This document shows, piece by piece, positions 1 through 6,308 of a DNA stretch of 6,308 nucleotides. The position numbers and the translations under genes are program-made. The notes under the pieces are model-generated. The model was given only the letters and a program-made list of their open reading frames with translations, ran no database searches and was not told the origin of the DNA. Each line of letters begins with the position of its first letter. Position 1 is the first letter of the stretch. Source of the DNA: RGIG8767 sp045531685 (lineage in GTDB: Bacteria > Bacillota > Clostridia > Lachnospirales > Lachnospiraceae); contig JAZSEL010000082.1 in assembly GCA_045531685.1 (NCBI GenBank), positions 1 to 6,308 of the forward strand, in the 5' to 3' direction.

Positions 1-24
1 AAAAAATCAATAAAAATCGACAAT

Positions 25-1449
25 TTATACGGGTTCTAATATTTCATTACCATTTTCATCTTTTACAAACTTATATACAAAGGCATTGGATACATCAATA
101 CAATATATCTTACCCGTCATATTTCTGTAATTATCCCCTTCCTGATAATATTCATAAATTACATGCATGATTTTATCTTCTATAATCTGAACGGAATTAT
201 AAACATAAATATTTTTTCCGCTCATATAGGAAAGGGAACCGTCCATATCTTCTATTAAATTTATTTCGATTAAGCGGCGTTTCAACCGGTCAACGGAATC
301 CTCCGCCTTCAAAACGGTTTCAATCGTTAACTGATAACTTCTGGCAACTACATCGCTGTACACCCCTTCATTACTTATGGCAATAAAATGGTAATTTGTT
401 ACTCCTTCCTTCATTGGAATAGGCTCACCATAAATAAAACTGTTCTCATCCGGGCTACTGCTGTCCGTAGTATAGTACACGGTACAATCCTGAGGTACCG
501 TAACCGTAATCATCTGCGGTGTTGTATACTGTCCGCTCTGCAATGCAATCTGCGGAGCTTCCGGACGGGTACCTTCGATTTCATATTTCTCTTCGGAAAC
601 ATTACTGCAGATTCCGTAATTATTAATGTATACGGCTTTTACATGATAACTTCCGCTCTTTAAAAAGACAGGGGAGGTATACAGGGTACCATATTTCATT
701 GGGTCAGTGCCGTCTAATGTATAGTACACTTCTCCCGTTGTGGCTGCCGTAATCTTTAACGGAATTACCTTCTTATAGATTCCGCCGGAATAACTAAATA
801 CCGGGTCCAAAACCATATAATTTTGAAATTCCGTTTGGATGGTTTCGTTATTGCTGGCAATCAAAAGACGGTTAATCTCCTCATAATCCTCATCTGCTTC
901 ATACATGGCAATAATCCTTGCATAGGCCATAGTATTATCCGGTTCTAACTCAATTGCCGCATAATAATTGGACAAAGCCTGATCCACCTCTTGCAATTCA
1001 TATAAGCAGTCAGCATAGTAAATCAAGTACTCTGCTTTGCGTTCCGACTTTAAAATTTTTTCATATGTGGAAGCAGCCTGCTTATAGTTCTTTTGATTAT
1101 ACTCTTCTCTTGCCTCTGCAATCAGCTGTTCCAAACGCGTATCCTGCGTCATAACCTCTTTTGAAAAACCAAAGCGAAACACCAGCGCCACAAAAAAAGC
1201 AAAGAAAAGCAAAGCGATAAAAACACGTTTCCCCACTTTTTTAGAGGATTCTATTACGAAATCCTCTTCTTCCTTTCCAATAGGAGCGGGCGTTTCCGGA
1301 GAAAGCTCTTCTGCCACTGCTGAAAGTGTCTCAATTATGCTGTTTTCAATTTCGGGCTCAAAATCAGGGACAATGTGAATTTCTCCTCCACATTTTTCAC
1401 AATACAGATATCCCTGTTTGAGTTCCTCGCCACAATTCGGACACTTCAT
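25..1449 (-). CDS. Zinc-ribbon, single-pass membrane protein with TPR-like and chitobiase-C-terminal-like repeats
   Basis: Function is unknown; 474 residues. Domains in order: an N-terminal zinc ribbon with two CxxC knuckles (Cys3, Cys6, Cys17, Cys20); an acidic, Pro-containing linker (about 28-68); basic SKKVGKR (69-75) followed by one hydrophobic helix (about 76-94); and helical TPR-like repeats (about 104-200, including AEAREEYNQKNYKQAASTYE and a second unit ending IELEPDN). Two tandem beta repeats follow at about 216-292 and 298-375, sharing VYYTxD-x-DP/SPDE cores and Asn/Tyr-rich ends. They resemble the chitobiase/beta-hexosaminidase C-terminal (Fn3-associated) domain. An unassigned domain of about 97 residues closes the protein (378-474). 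Positive charges before the helix suggest that the zinc ribbon is cytosolic and the rest extracytoplasmic. No signal-peptidase or lipobox site is seen. No catalytic motif is visible, so a binding or scaffolding role at the wall or a polysaccharide is an inference. It follows fhs by 12 bases and is probably translated from the same message. It ends in TAA 24 bases from the window edge. Confidence 0.88.
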   Translation of the reverse strand: MKCPNCGEELKQGYLYCEKCGGEIHIVPDFEPEIENSIIETLSAVAEELSPETPAPIGKEEEDFVIESSKKVGKRVFIALLFFAFFVALVFRFGFSKEVMTQDTRLEQLIAEAREEYNQKNYKQAASTYEKILKSERKAEYLIYYADCLYELQEVDQALSNYYAAIELEPDNTMAYARIIAMYEADEDYEEINRLLIASNNETIQTEFQNYMVLDPVFSYSGGIYKKVIPLKITAATTGEVYYTLDGTDPMKYGTLYTSPVFLKSGSYHVKAVYINNYGICSNVSEEKYEIEGTRPEAPQIALQSGQYTTPQMITVTVPQDCTVYYTTDSSSPDENSFIYGEPIPMKEGVTNYHFIAISNEGVYSDVVARSYQLTIETVLKAEDSVDRLKRRLIEINLIEDMDGSLSYMSGKNIYVYNSVQIIEDKIMHVIYEYYQEGDNYRNMTGKIYCIDVSNAFVYKFVKDENGNEILEPV

Positions 1450-1458
1450 ACAAAAAAA

Positions 1459-1463
1459 CTCCT
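1459..1463 (-). promoter_or_regulatory. Shine-Dalgarno overlapping the fhs stop codon
   Basis: The coding strand reads CTAGGAG: AGGAG (1459-1463) shares its AG with the fhs TAG stop (1462-1464). Nine mostly T bases separate it from the ATG at 1447-1449. This fixes the start of the zinc-ribbon gene and suggests that its translation is coupled to termination on fhs. Confidence 0.8.
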
Positions 1464-3132
1464 AGAATAAACCTGTAATCATACCTTGTTCGTCTACATC
1501 AATAGAATATGCAGCCGGTTTCTTTGGCAAGCCCGGCATAGTCATAACATTTCCGGTTAATACAACAATGAATCCTGCTCCTGCGGAAACATAGGCTTCA
1601 CGTACCGTAATAGAAAAATCCTTTGGTCTGCCCAGCAATGTCTGGTCATCGGATAACGAATACTGTGTTTTTGCCATACAAATCGGCAGCTTCCCAAATC
1701 CCAGTTCTTCCAACTTATTAATCTGACTTGCTCCGTTGCCGGCATAATTTACTCCGTCCGCACCATATATTTCTTTTGCAATGATTTCAATCTTTTCCTT
1801 GATTGGAAGATTTTCATCGTAAATCACATGGAAATCACTTTTCTTGTTTTCCAGAGTATTTAACACTGCCTCTGCGAGTTCAATTCCGCCTTCACCGCCT
1901 TTTTCCCATACCTTGGAAAGTGCAAAATCACAATTACGTTCTTCGCAGAACTCACGTACATATGTAGTCTCTTCTTCACTATCCGTAATAAAAGCATTCA
2001 GGGTTACCACAACAGGAACCCCATACTTCTGAAGGTTCTCAATGTGTTTTTCCAGATTGCAGATACCTGCTTTTAATGCTTCTAAATTAGGAGTGGATAA
2101 ATCCTCTTTCTTAATACCGCCGTTGTATTTCAATGCACGGATGGTAGCAACAAGTACAATGGCATCCGGCTTTAAGCCTGCTATACGGCATTTAATATCA
2201 AGGAATTTCTCTGCTCCCAGGTCAGCACCAAATCCGGCTTCCGTAATAACGTAATCCGCCATTTTAAGAGCCGCCTTTGTTGCACGTACCGAATTACATC
2301 CATGGGCAATATTGGCAAAAGGTCCTCCATGCACCAATGCAGGTGTATGTTCCAATGTCTGAATCAGGTTTGGTTTTAACGCATCCTTTAAGAGGGCTGC
2401 CATGGAACCAACCGCATTTAAATCAGCAGCGGTAACCGGTTCACCTGCAAAATTATAAGCAACCACTATTCTTCCCAGACGTTTCTTCAAATCTTCCATA
2501 TCCTCTGCCAGACAAAGAACCGCCATAATTTCCGATGCAACCGTAATTACAAAATGATCTTCTCTTACCGTTCCATCCATCTTATTTCCAAGACCAACCA
2601 CAATATTCCGCAGAACACGGTCGTTCATGTCAAGACAACGTTTCCAGACTACCTGACGGGTATCAATACCCAATTCATTTCCCTGCTGGATATGATTATC
2701 CAATAAGGCAGCCAATAAATTATTTGCTGAAGTAATCGCGTGGAAATCTCCTGTAAAATGCAAATTTAAATCTTCCATAGGAACCACCTGGGCATATCCG
2801 CCGCCGGCTGCCCCTCCTTTAATTCCGAAGCATGGTCCCAAAGATGGCTCGCGTAGAGCAATGACCGCTTTTTTCCCCAACTTACCAAAGGCCTGACCAA
2901 GACCAACCGTAGTAGTCGTCTTACCTTCTCCTGCCGGTGTAGGATTAATTGCGGTTACTAAAACCAGCTTACCATCCGGATTCTTCTGTATTCTGTTCAG
3001 GTATTCATCCGAAATCTTCGCTTTATAATTTCCATAAAGTTCCAATTCATCCCTTGTCAGTCCAAGTGTCTTTGCTACGTCTTCTATAGGCTGCAATACC
3101 GCTTCCTGTGCAATCTGAATATCTGTTTTCAT
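1462..3132 (-). CDS. fhs: Formate-tetrahydrofolate ligase (formyltetrahydrofolate synthetase)
   Basis: This cytosolic enzyme makes 10-formyl-tetrahydrofolate from formate, ATP and tetrahydrofolate. It supplies one-carbon units for purine and formyl-Met synthesis and, in acetogens, the methyl branch of the Wood-Ljungdahl pathway. The 556 residues match the usual bacterial length (about 555-560). Both family signatures are present: GIKGGAAGGGY at 103-113 and VATIRALKYNGG at 328-339. The ATP loop TPAGEGKT is at 65-72. Residues recalled from the Moorella enzyme are conserved at a constant offset of three: Lys71 (K74), Arg94-Glu95 (R97-E98), Phe381 (F384) and Trp409 (W412). The start at 3130-3132 is preceded by TGAGGA (GAGGA at 3137-3141) four bases upstream, and the N-terminus begins as usual for the family. 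It follows ftsK by 58 bases with no clear promoter, so read-through from ftsK is likely. It ends in TAG within the Shine-Dalgarno of the next gene. Its presence alone does not prove acetogenesis. Confidence 0.98.
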   Translation of the reverse strand: MKTDIQIAQEAVLQPIEDVAKTLGLTRDELELYGNYKAKISDEYLNRIQKNPDGKLVLVTAINPTPAGEGKTTTTVGLGQAFGKLGKKAVIALREPSLGPCFGIKGGAAGGGYAQVVPMEDLNLHFTGDFHAITSANNLLAALLDNHIQQGNELGIDTRQVVWKRCLDMNDRVLRNIVVGLGNKMDGTVREDHFVITVASEIMAVLCLAEDMEDLKKRLGRIVVAYNFAGEPVTAADLNAVGSMAALLKDALKPNLIQTLEHTPALVHGGPFANIAHGCNSVRATKAALKMADYVITEAGFGADLGAEKFLDIKCRIAGLKPDAIVLVATIRALKYNGGIKKEDLSTPNLEALKAGICNLEKHIENLQKYGVPVVVTLNAFITDSEEETTYVREFCEERNCDFALSKVWEKGGEGGIELAEAVLNTLENKKSDFHVIYDENLPIKEKIEIIAKEIYGADGVNYAGNGASQINKLEELGFGKLPICMAKTQYSLSDDQTLLGRPKDFSITVREAYVSAGAGFIVVLTGNVMTMPGLPKKPAAYSIDVDEQGMITGLF

Positions 3133-3157
3133 ATTTTCCTCACATTTCTTTTTTTAT

Positions 3158-3174
3158 ATTGATAAAAAATCAAT
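3158..3174 (-). repeat. Small AT-rich inverted repeat in the ftsK-fhs gap
   Basis: ATTGAT and ATCAAT form a perfect 6-base stem around a 5-base A/T loop. On the coding strand it is followed by ATAAAAAAAG, not a T-run, and the stem has almost no GC. It therefore does not qualify as an intrinsic terminator. It may be chance in AT-rich spacer, or a weak RNA structure about 25 bases ahead of the fhs start. Confidence 0.3.
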
Positions 3175-3190
3175 CTCTTTCATCCTGAGC

Positions 3191-5809
3191 TTAAACATAT
3201 TCTTCGATATATTCCTCGAATTGTTCCATGCTCATCAATACTTTTCTCGGCTTCGTTCCTTCCTCTTCACCAACTACTCCTGCTTCCGCAAGCTGGTCCA
3301 TAATGCGTGCCGCACGGTTAAATCCAATTTTGAACACACGCTGCAGCATTCCGATGGAGGCCTTGTCTTTTTCAATGATAAACTTGCCCGCTTCTACAAA
3401 ATAGCTGTCAAGCTCCGATGCCGAACCGCTTCCTCCCGAAGCGCCTCCTGAGGAACCGATATTTTTAATTTTTTCTTCAATATCCGTATCATAGGTATTG
3501 CCGATTGCCTGATTTTTAAGATAATCAACCACATCGGCCACTTCTCCGTCCGAGATAAATGCGCCCTGCATACGGGCCGGCTTGGTATACCCCTGTGGAT
3601 AAAACAGCATATCGCCCTTACCCAATAGTTTTTCGGCACCATTCATATCCAGAATGGTACGGGAATCCACACCACTGGATACGGCAAATGCCACACGGCT
3701 TGGCATATTCGCTTTGATAAGACCGGTAATTACATCAACGGACGGCCTCTGGGTTGCAATGATTAAGTGGATACCCGCAGCTCTTGCCAGCTGTGCCAAC
3801 CGGCAGATAGCCTCTTCCACCTCATGGGCCGCAACCATCATAAGGTCTGCAAGCTCGTCTACAATAATATCAATCTGCGGCATCTTGGAGACATCTTCTC
3901 CCTTCGCCTTCATTGCTTCTATCTGCTTATTGTATCCCTTCAAGTCACGGACATTCATATCCGCAAATTTCTTATAGCGGTCCGTCATCTCTGCAACCGC
4001 CCAGTGCAACGCGCCGGCTGCTTTTTTCGGGTCTGTTACCACCGGAATCATCAAATGCGGAATTCCGTTATATACACTTAATTCCACTACCTTTGGGTCC
4101 ACCATGATTAATTTGACATCGTCCGGATGTGCCTTATATAAAATACTCATAATAATGGTATTGATACAAACAGACTTTCCGGAACCGGTAGCACCGGCAA
4201 TCAACATATGCGGCATTTTAGCAATATCCGTAACCACAACCTGACCACTGATATCTTTACCAACCGCAAATGCAATATTACTCTGGAAATCCTTATATGT
4301 CTTACTCTCAATTAAATCCCGGAATGCAACAGCACTGTTTTCCTTATTCGGAACTTCAATTCCCACCGCGGATTTCCCCGGTATCGGTGCTTCAATACGG
4401 ATGTCTGCCGCCGCAAGATTTAATTTAATATCATCTGCCAAATTAACAATACGGCTTACTTTTACACCCGGTTCCGGCTGCAACTCATATCTGGTAACAC
4501 TTGGCCCCTGACTGATATCCGTAACGGTAACATTTACACCGAAAGTCTTTAGTGTATTTTGCAAATGAATCGCTGTTTCTTTTAATTCATTCGGAGAACT
4601 TCCTTTTAAGGAACCGCTTCCCGGTTTTAATAAGGAAATCGGAGGTAATACATATTTTTTCGGCACGGAAGAAGCTTTTGGTTTGCTATCTAAAGAAACT
4701 TCCGTTGTCTCTTTTTTCTCTGTCTTTGGTGTGGCAGCCACTTTTCTCTCTCTGACCGGACGAGGTTGCACGATCTCCATTCCGTCCGGAATGGTATCCA
4801 TTGTATCCGGTTTTTCTTCTGTTTTATCAAAAGAAGTGGAAAACTCCGGTGCTTTATTCGTAGCCGCCGTATGTATGCGGATATGATCAAAGGTGTCCGG
4901 TACCATCTGTTCCGTCACACGTTCCTCTTCAATCCGCGCAGGACGTTTTGGAATATCCTCCAGGGTAATCTCGTGGATATCATCCCTTACGTCTCCTTTT
5001 TTCTCTTCCACCTTCAAATCCGTATTCAGCATGACGCCGGATACTTTTCTATTCATACGCAGAATCTTTTCTGCTTCCTTTCCGTTCTCGGCAGCAGTTT
5101 TGGTATTCTTGTCTTCGTCCCGTTTTCTTATCTGTTCCTGTTTACGGATTTGAGCCTGTTCTCTCCGATACTGGGCATCATCCTTTGCGGTATGATATAC
5201 CTTTTTGGAGCCTTCACTCACGGACTTCACAACCGACTTACCTGTAATCAATACAAAACAAATAATCATGATAACCAAAACCACAAGAATCGTACCGATT
5301 ACATCAAGCAGACTGTATAACCCATACGCAACAGAACCTGCCAAAACACCGCCACCGGCTTTACTTTCAGAAGAATAGCCATAAAAAGCAGATAAAGAAT
5401 ACGAATCCATCGCAGAAAGATTACCTGCAAACAATTCGGTAATAACGCCGATTGCAATAAACAGAATTACGGATGCTGTCAGCTTCACCATTGCCCGTAA
5501 GTTCCCCTGATTGGAAATGCCAAATGCAATGGCAAGGAAAATAAATACAGGTGCAATATATGCCGTCAATCCAAAAATTCCGAACATAAATCTGCTGATT
5601 GCATCCCCCACAGGACCAATCAATCCAAAGTTACACAAAAACAAAAGTACACCCACGGCAAATGTCAAAATGAGTAATACTTCGTTACTGATTAATCTTT
5701 CTTCATTTGTTCTGGTACGGGAGGCAGAATTGCCGCGTCCCGATTTTTTATTTGATGTGTTCCTTCTGCCGGAAGATGTTGTTTTCTTTCTACCGGAAGT
5801 CGATGCCAT
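3191..5809 (-). CDS. ftsK: FtsK/SpoIIIE family DNA translocase
   Basis: This is a membrane-anchored, ATP-driven double-stranded DNA pump of 872 residues. The family forms hexamers at the division septum and moves chromosomal DNA across it; SpoIIIE does this during sporulation. Layout: a Ser/Lys/Arg-rich basic tail (1-35); four membrane segments at about 43-63, 72-97, 107-128 and 155-189; a charged Lys/Glu-rich linker (about 191-387); a motor starting at VLPPISLL (387-394); Walker A GATGSGKS (539-546); Walker B IDIIVDELADLMM (646-658, with Asp651-Glu652); and the ATQRPS motif (685-690). A Gly/Ser-rich hinge (786-799) leads to the winged-helix gamma domain, with KIGFNRAARIMDQL (827-840) and PRKVL (855-859). 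The gamma domain recognises polar chromosomal sequences in FtsK and SpoIIIE. Four membrane segments and the adjacent tepA favour the SpoIIIE-type orthologue, but the family name is safer because clostridial members may serve both vegetative division and sporulation. It is longer than B. subtilis SpoIIIE (787), mostly in the linker. It ends in TAA, 58 bases before fhs. All motor motifs are intact. Confidence 0.96.
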   Translation of the reverse strand: MASTSGRKKTTSSGRRNTSNKKSGRGNSASRTRTNEERLISNEVLLILTFAVGVLLFLCNFGLIGPVGDAISRFMFGIFGLTAYIAPVFIFLAIAFGISNQGNLRAMVKLTASVILFIAIGVITELFAGNLSAMDSYSLSAFYGYSSESKAGGGVLAGSVAYGLYSLLDVIGTILVVLVIMIICFVLITGKSVVKSVSEGSKKVYHTAKDDAQYRREQAQIRKQEQIRKRDEDKNTKTAAENGKEAEKILRMNRKVSGVMLNTDLKVEEKKGDVRDDIHEITLEDIPKRPARIEEERVTEQMVPDTFDHIRIHTAATNKAPEFSTSFDKTEEKPDTMDTIPDGMEIVQPRPVRERKVAATPKTEKKETTEVSLDSKPKASSVPKKYVLPPISLLKPGSGSLKGSSPNELKETAIHLQNTLKTFGVNVTVTDISQGPSVTRYELQPEPGVKVSRIVNLADDIKLNLAAADIRIEAPIPGKSAVGIEVPNKENSAVAFRDLIESKTYKDFQSNIAFAVGKDISGQVVVTDIAKMPHMLIAGATGSGKSVCINTIIMSILYKAHPDDVKLIMVDPKVVELSVYNGIPHLMIPVVTDPKKAAGALHWAVAEMTDRYKKFADMNVRDLKGYNKQIEAMKAKGEDVSKMPQIDIIVDELADLMMVAAHEVEEAICRLAQLARAAGIHLIIATQRPSVDVITGLIKANMPSRVAFAVSSGVDSRTILDMNGAEKLLGKGDMLFYPQGYTKPARMQGAFISDGEVADVVDYLKNQAIGNTYDTDIEEKIKNIGSSGGASGGSGSASELDSYFVEAGKFIIEKDKASIGMLQRVFKIGFNRAARIMDQLAEAGVVGEEEGTKPRKVLMSMEQFEEYIEEYV

Positions 5810-5813
5810 ACTT

Positions 5814-5820
5814 TCACCTC
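5814..5820 (-). promoter_or_regulatory. Shine-Dalgarno of ftsK/spoIIIE
   Basis: GAGGTGA lies four bases upstream of the ATG at 5807-5809. It supports this start codon over later in-frame ATGs, as does the basic tail that the chosen start places before the first membrane segment. Confidence 0.8.
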
Positions 5821-5849
5821 ATAACATATCTTTTTTTAATAATCAATAT

Positions 5850-5878
5850 ATTATAGCACACAAAGAAAATACGGTCAC
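5850..5878 (-). promoter_or_regulatory. Probable sigma-A promoter for ftsK/spoIIIE
   Basis: On the minus strand the -35 box is GTGACC (5873-5878; four of six matches to TTGACA, with the TGAC core intact). After a 17-base spacer comes a perfect -10 TATAAT (5850-5855), preceded by TGC, which makes an extended -10 (TGnTATAAT). Transcription should start near 5842-5844, leaving a leader of about 33 bases before the ftsK ATG. It sits in the 82-base gap after the tepA stop. The match is by eye and no start site has been measured. Confidence 0.75.
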
Positions 5879-5891
5879 CCTTTTTCTCAAA

Positions 5892-6308
5892 TTAAATACT
5901 CTCCTTAATCATCATCTTCAGTTTATGATATGCTTCCTTAATACCGCCCACTTCATTGATAATCCCCTCCTCTACGGACTGTTTACCAACCAGTACCGAG
6001 CCAACATCCTTGGTTAAAAATCCGGTTTCCAACATAAGCTTTTCCAAACGTTCCTTTTTTATCTGACAATGCTCACATACAAAAGTAACAATTCTGTCCT
6101 GAATCTGCTTGAAATATTCAAAGGTCTGCGATACTCCGATTACCATTCCGTTGGTTCTGACAGGGTGAATTACCATGGTTCCTGTCGGAACAATAAAAGA
6201 ATAATCTGCACTGACTGCAATCGGTACGCCAATGGAATGACTGCCTCCCAGTACCAGAGAAACGGTTGGTTTGCTAATGGAAGCAATCATTTCTGCAATA
6301 GCAAGTCC
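5892..6308 (-). CDS. tepA: TepA-like ClpP-family serine peptidase (partial, C-terminal part)
   Basis: The reading frame is open to the window edge; 138 C-terminal residues are visible and it ends in TAA. The family usually has about 240-260 residues, so roughly the first 100-120 are missing. It belongs to the ClpP/crotonase-fold peptidases and most resembles TepA (YmfB), a cytosolic protein named in Bacillus subtilis for an effect on protein translocation. Visible motifs, numbered from the window edge: GGSHSIGVP at 21-29, where Ser25 aligns with the ClpP nucleophile; IHPVR at 47-51, where His48 aligns with the catalytic His; and Asp101 in TKDVGSVLVG as the likely acidic residue. The Ser-His spacing of 23 is close to the 25 of E. 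coli ClpP. The tail SVEEGIINEVGG matches the usual ClpP C-terminal pattern. It lies directly upstream of the ftsK/spoIIIE gene, as tepA does near spoIIIE in Bacillus. An oddity is a CEHC pair at residues 78-81. The ATG at 6288-6290 is internal, not the start. The family call is firm; the physiological substrate is unknown. Confidence 0.9.
   Translation of the reverse strand, partial: GLAIAEMIASISKPTVSLVLGGSHSIGVPIAVSADYSFIVPTGTMVIHPVRTNGMVIGVSQTFEYFKQIQDRIVTFVCEHCQIKKERLEKLMLETGFLTKDVGSVLVGKQSVEEGIINEVGGIKEAYHKLKMMIKESI

Noticed and set aside
1..24. T-rich end (coding strand) after the zinc-ribbon gene as an intrinsic terminator
   Set aside because: The coding strand ends in ATTTTTT at the window edge, but no GC-bearing stem is visible before it and the sequence stops there. 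A terminator may lie just outside.
3133..3190. Separate promoter for fhs
   Set aside because: TATAAA is present on the coding strand, but the hexamer 17 bases upstream (GAAAGA) does not resemble a -35 box and TTGATT is only nine bases away.
3654..4107. Several overlapping plus-strand frames over the ftsK motor domain
   Set aside because: They overlap one another in different frames and lie opposite the Walker B and QRPS regions, which are strongly conserved on the minus strand.
4766..5320. Plus-strand open frame of 184 codons antisense to the ftsK linker
   Set aside because: The composition is Phe/Leu/Ser-rich, as expected from reading a Lys/Glu-rich linker backwards. No domain is recognised and the sense frame is certain.
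5862..5891. AGAAAA/TTTTCT inverted repeat after tepA as a terminator
   Set aside because: The stem is six A/T-rich pairs around a loop of about 12 bases, with no T-run after it, and it overlaps the ftsK promoter. It is probably chance.
5511..6017. Plus-strand open frame of 168 codons crossing the tepA-ftsK gap
   Set aside because: It lies antisense to two well-supported genes and across the ftsK promoter, its translation shows no recognisable domain, and both opposing frames carry clear family motifs.
1..6308. SpoIIIE/FtsK orienting octamers (GAGAAGGG or GGGNAGGG types)
   Set aside because: I scanned both strands by eye and found no exact copy. A 6-kb window is too short to judge skew, and clostridial motifs may differ.
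1..6308. Mobile element, CRISPR array, tRNA or other RNA gene, toxin-antitoxin or defence cassette
   Set aside because: No terminal repeats, spacer arrays, cloverleaf-like segments or matching protein families were seen. Almost all of the window is explained by four co-directional genes.

Overview
This window looks like a chromosomal segment from a low-to-moderate GC Firmicute, most likely a clostridial species close to Lachnospiraceae. That assignment is inferred from the gene families, the A-rich ribosome-binding regions and the tepA-ftsK/spoIIIE gene order, not from a marker gene. All four genes are on the minus strand, so transcription runs from the high coordinates to the low ones: tepA (5' end cut off by the window) -> ftsK/spoIIIE -> fhs -> a membrane-anchored zinc-ribbon/TPR protein of unknown function.

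Region by region. 6308-5892 holds the C-terminal 138 residues of a ClpP-like TepA peptidase with its Ser and His motifs. 5891-5810 is a short gap with a good sigma-A type promoter (extended -10 TGCTATAAT, -35 GTGACC, 17-bp spacer) and a strong Shine-Dalgarno for the next gene. 5809-3191 encodes an 872-residue FtsK/SpoIIIE DNA translocase with four N-terminal membrane segments, a long charged linker, the motor and a gamma domain. 3190-3133 is a 58-base gap without a convincing promoter or terminator; it holds a small AT-rich inverted repeat. 3132-1462 encodes formate-tetrahydrofolate ligase (Fhs), complete and canonical. 1449-25 encodes a 474-residue protein: zinc ribbon, acidic linker, one membrane helix, TPR-like helices, two chitobiase-C-terminal-like beta repeats and an unassigned C-terminal domain. 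Its Shine-Dalgarno overlaps the fhs stop codon. The last 24 bases are T-rich on the coding strand but end at the window edge.

How they fit together. The ftsK promoter probably drives ftsK, fhs and the zinc-ribbon gene as one unit, since no terminator or strong internal promoter is visible between them. The three functions (chromosome segregation, one-carbon metabolism, an envelope protein) are not an obvious pathway, so the cluster looks like co-transcription of housekeeping genes. I see no mobile element, CRISPR array, RNA gene or toxin/defence cassette. The only gene without a known job is the zinc-ribbon/TPR protein, and it is the main item worth a second look.
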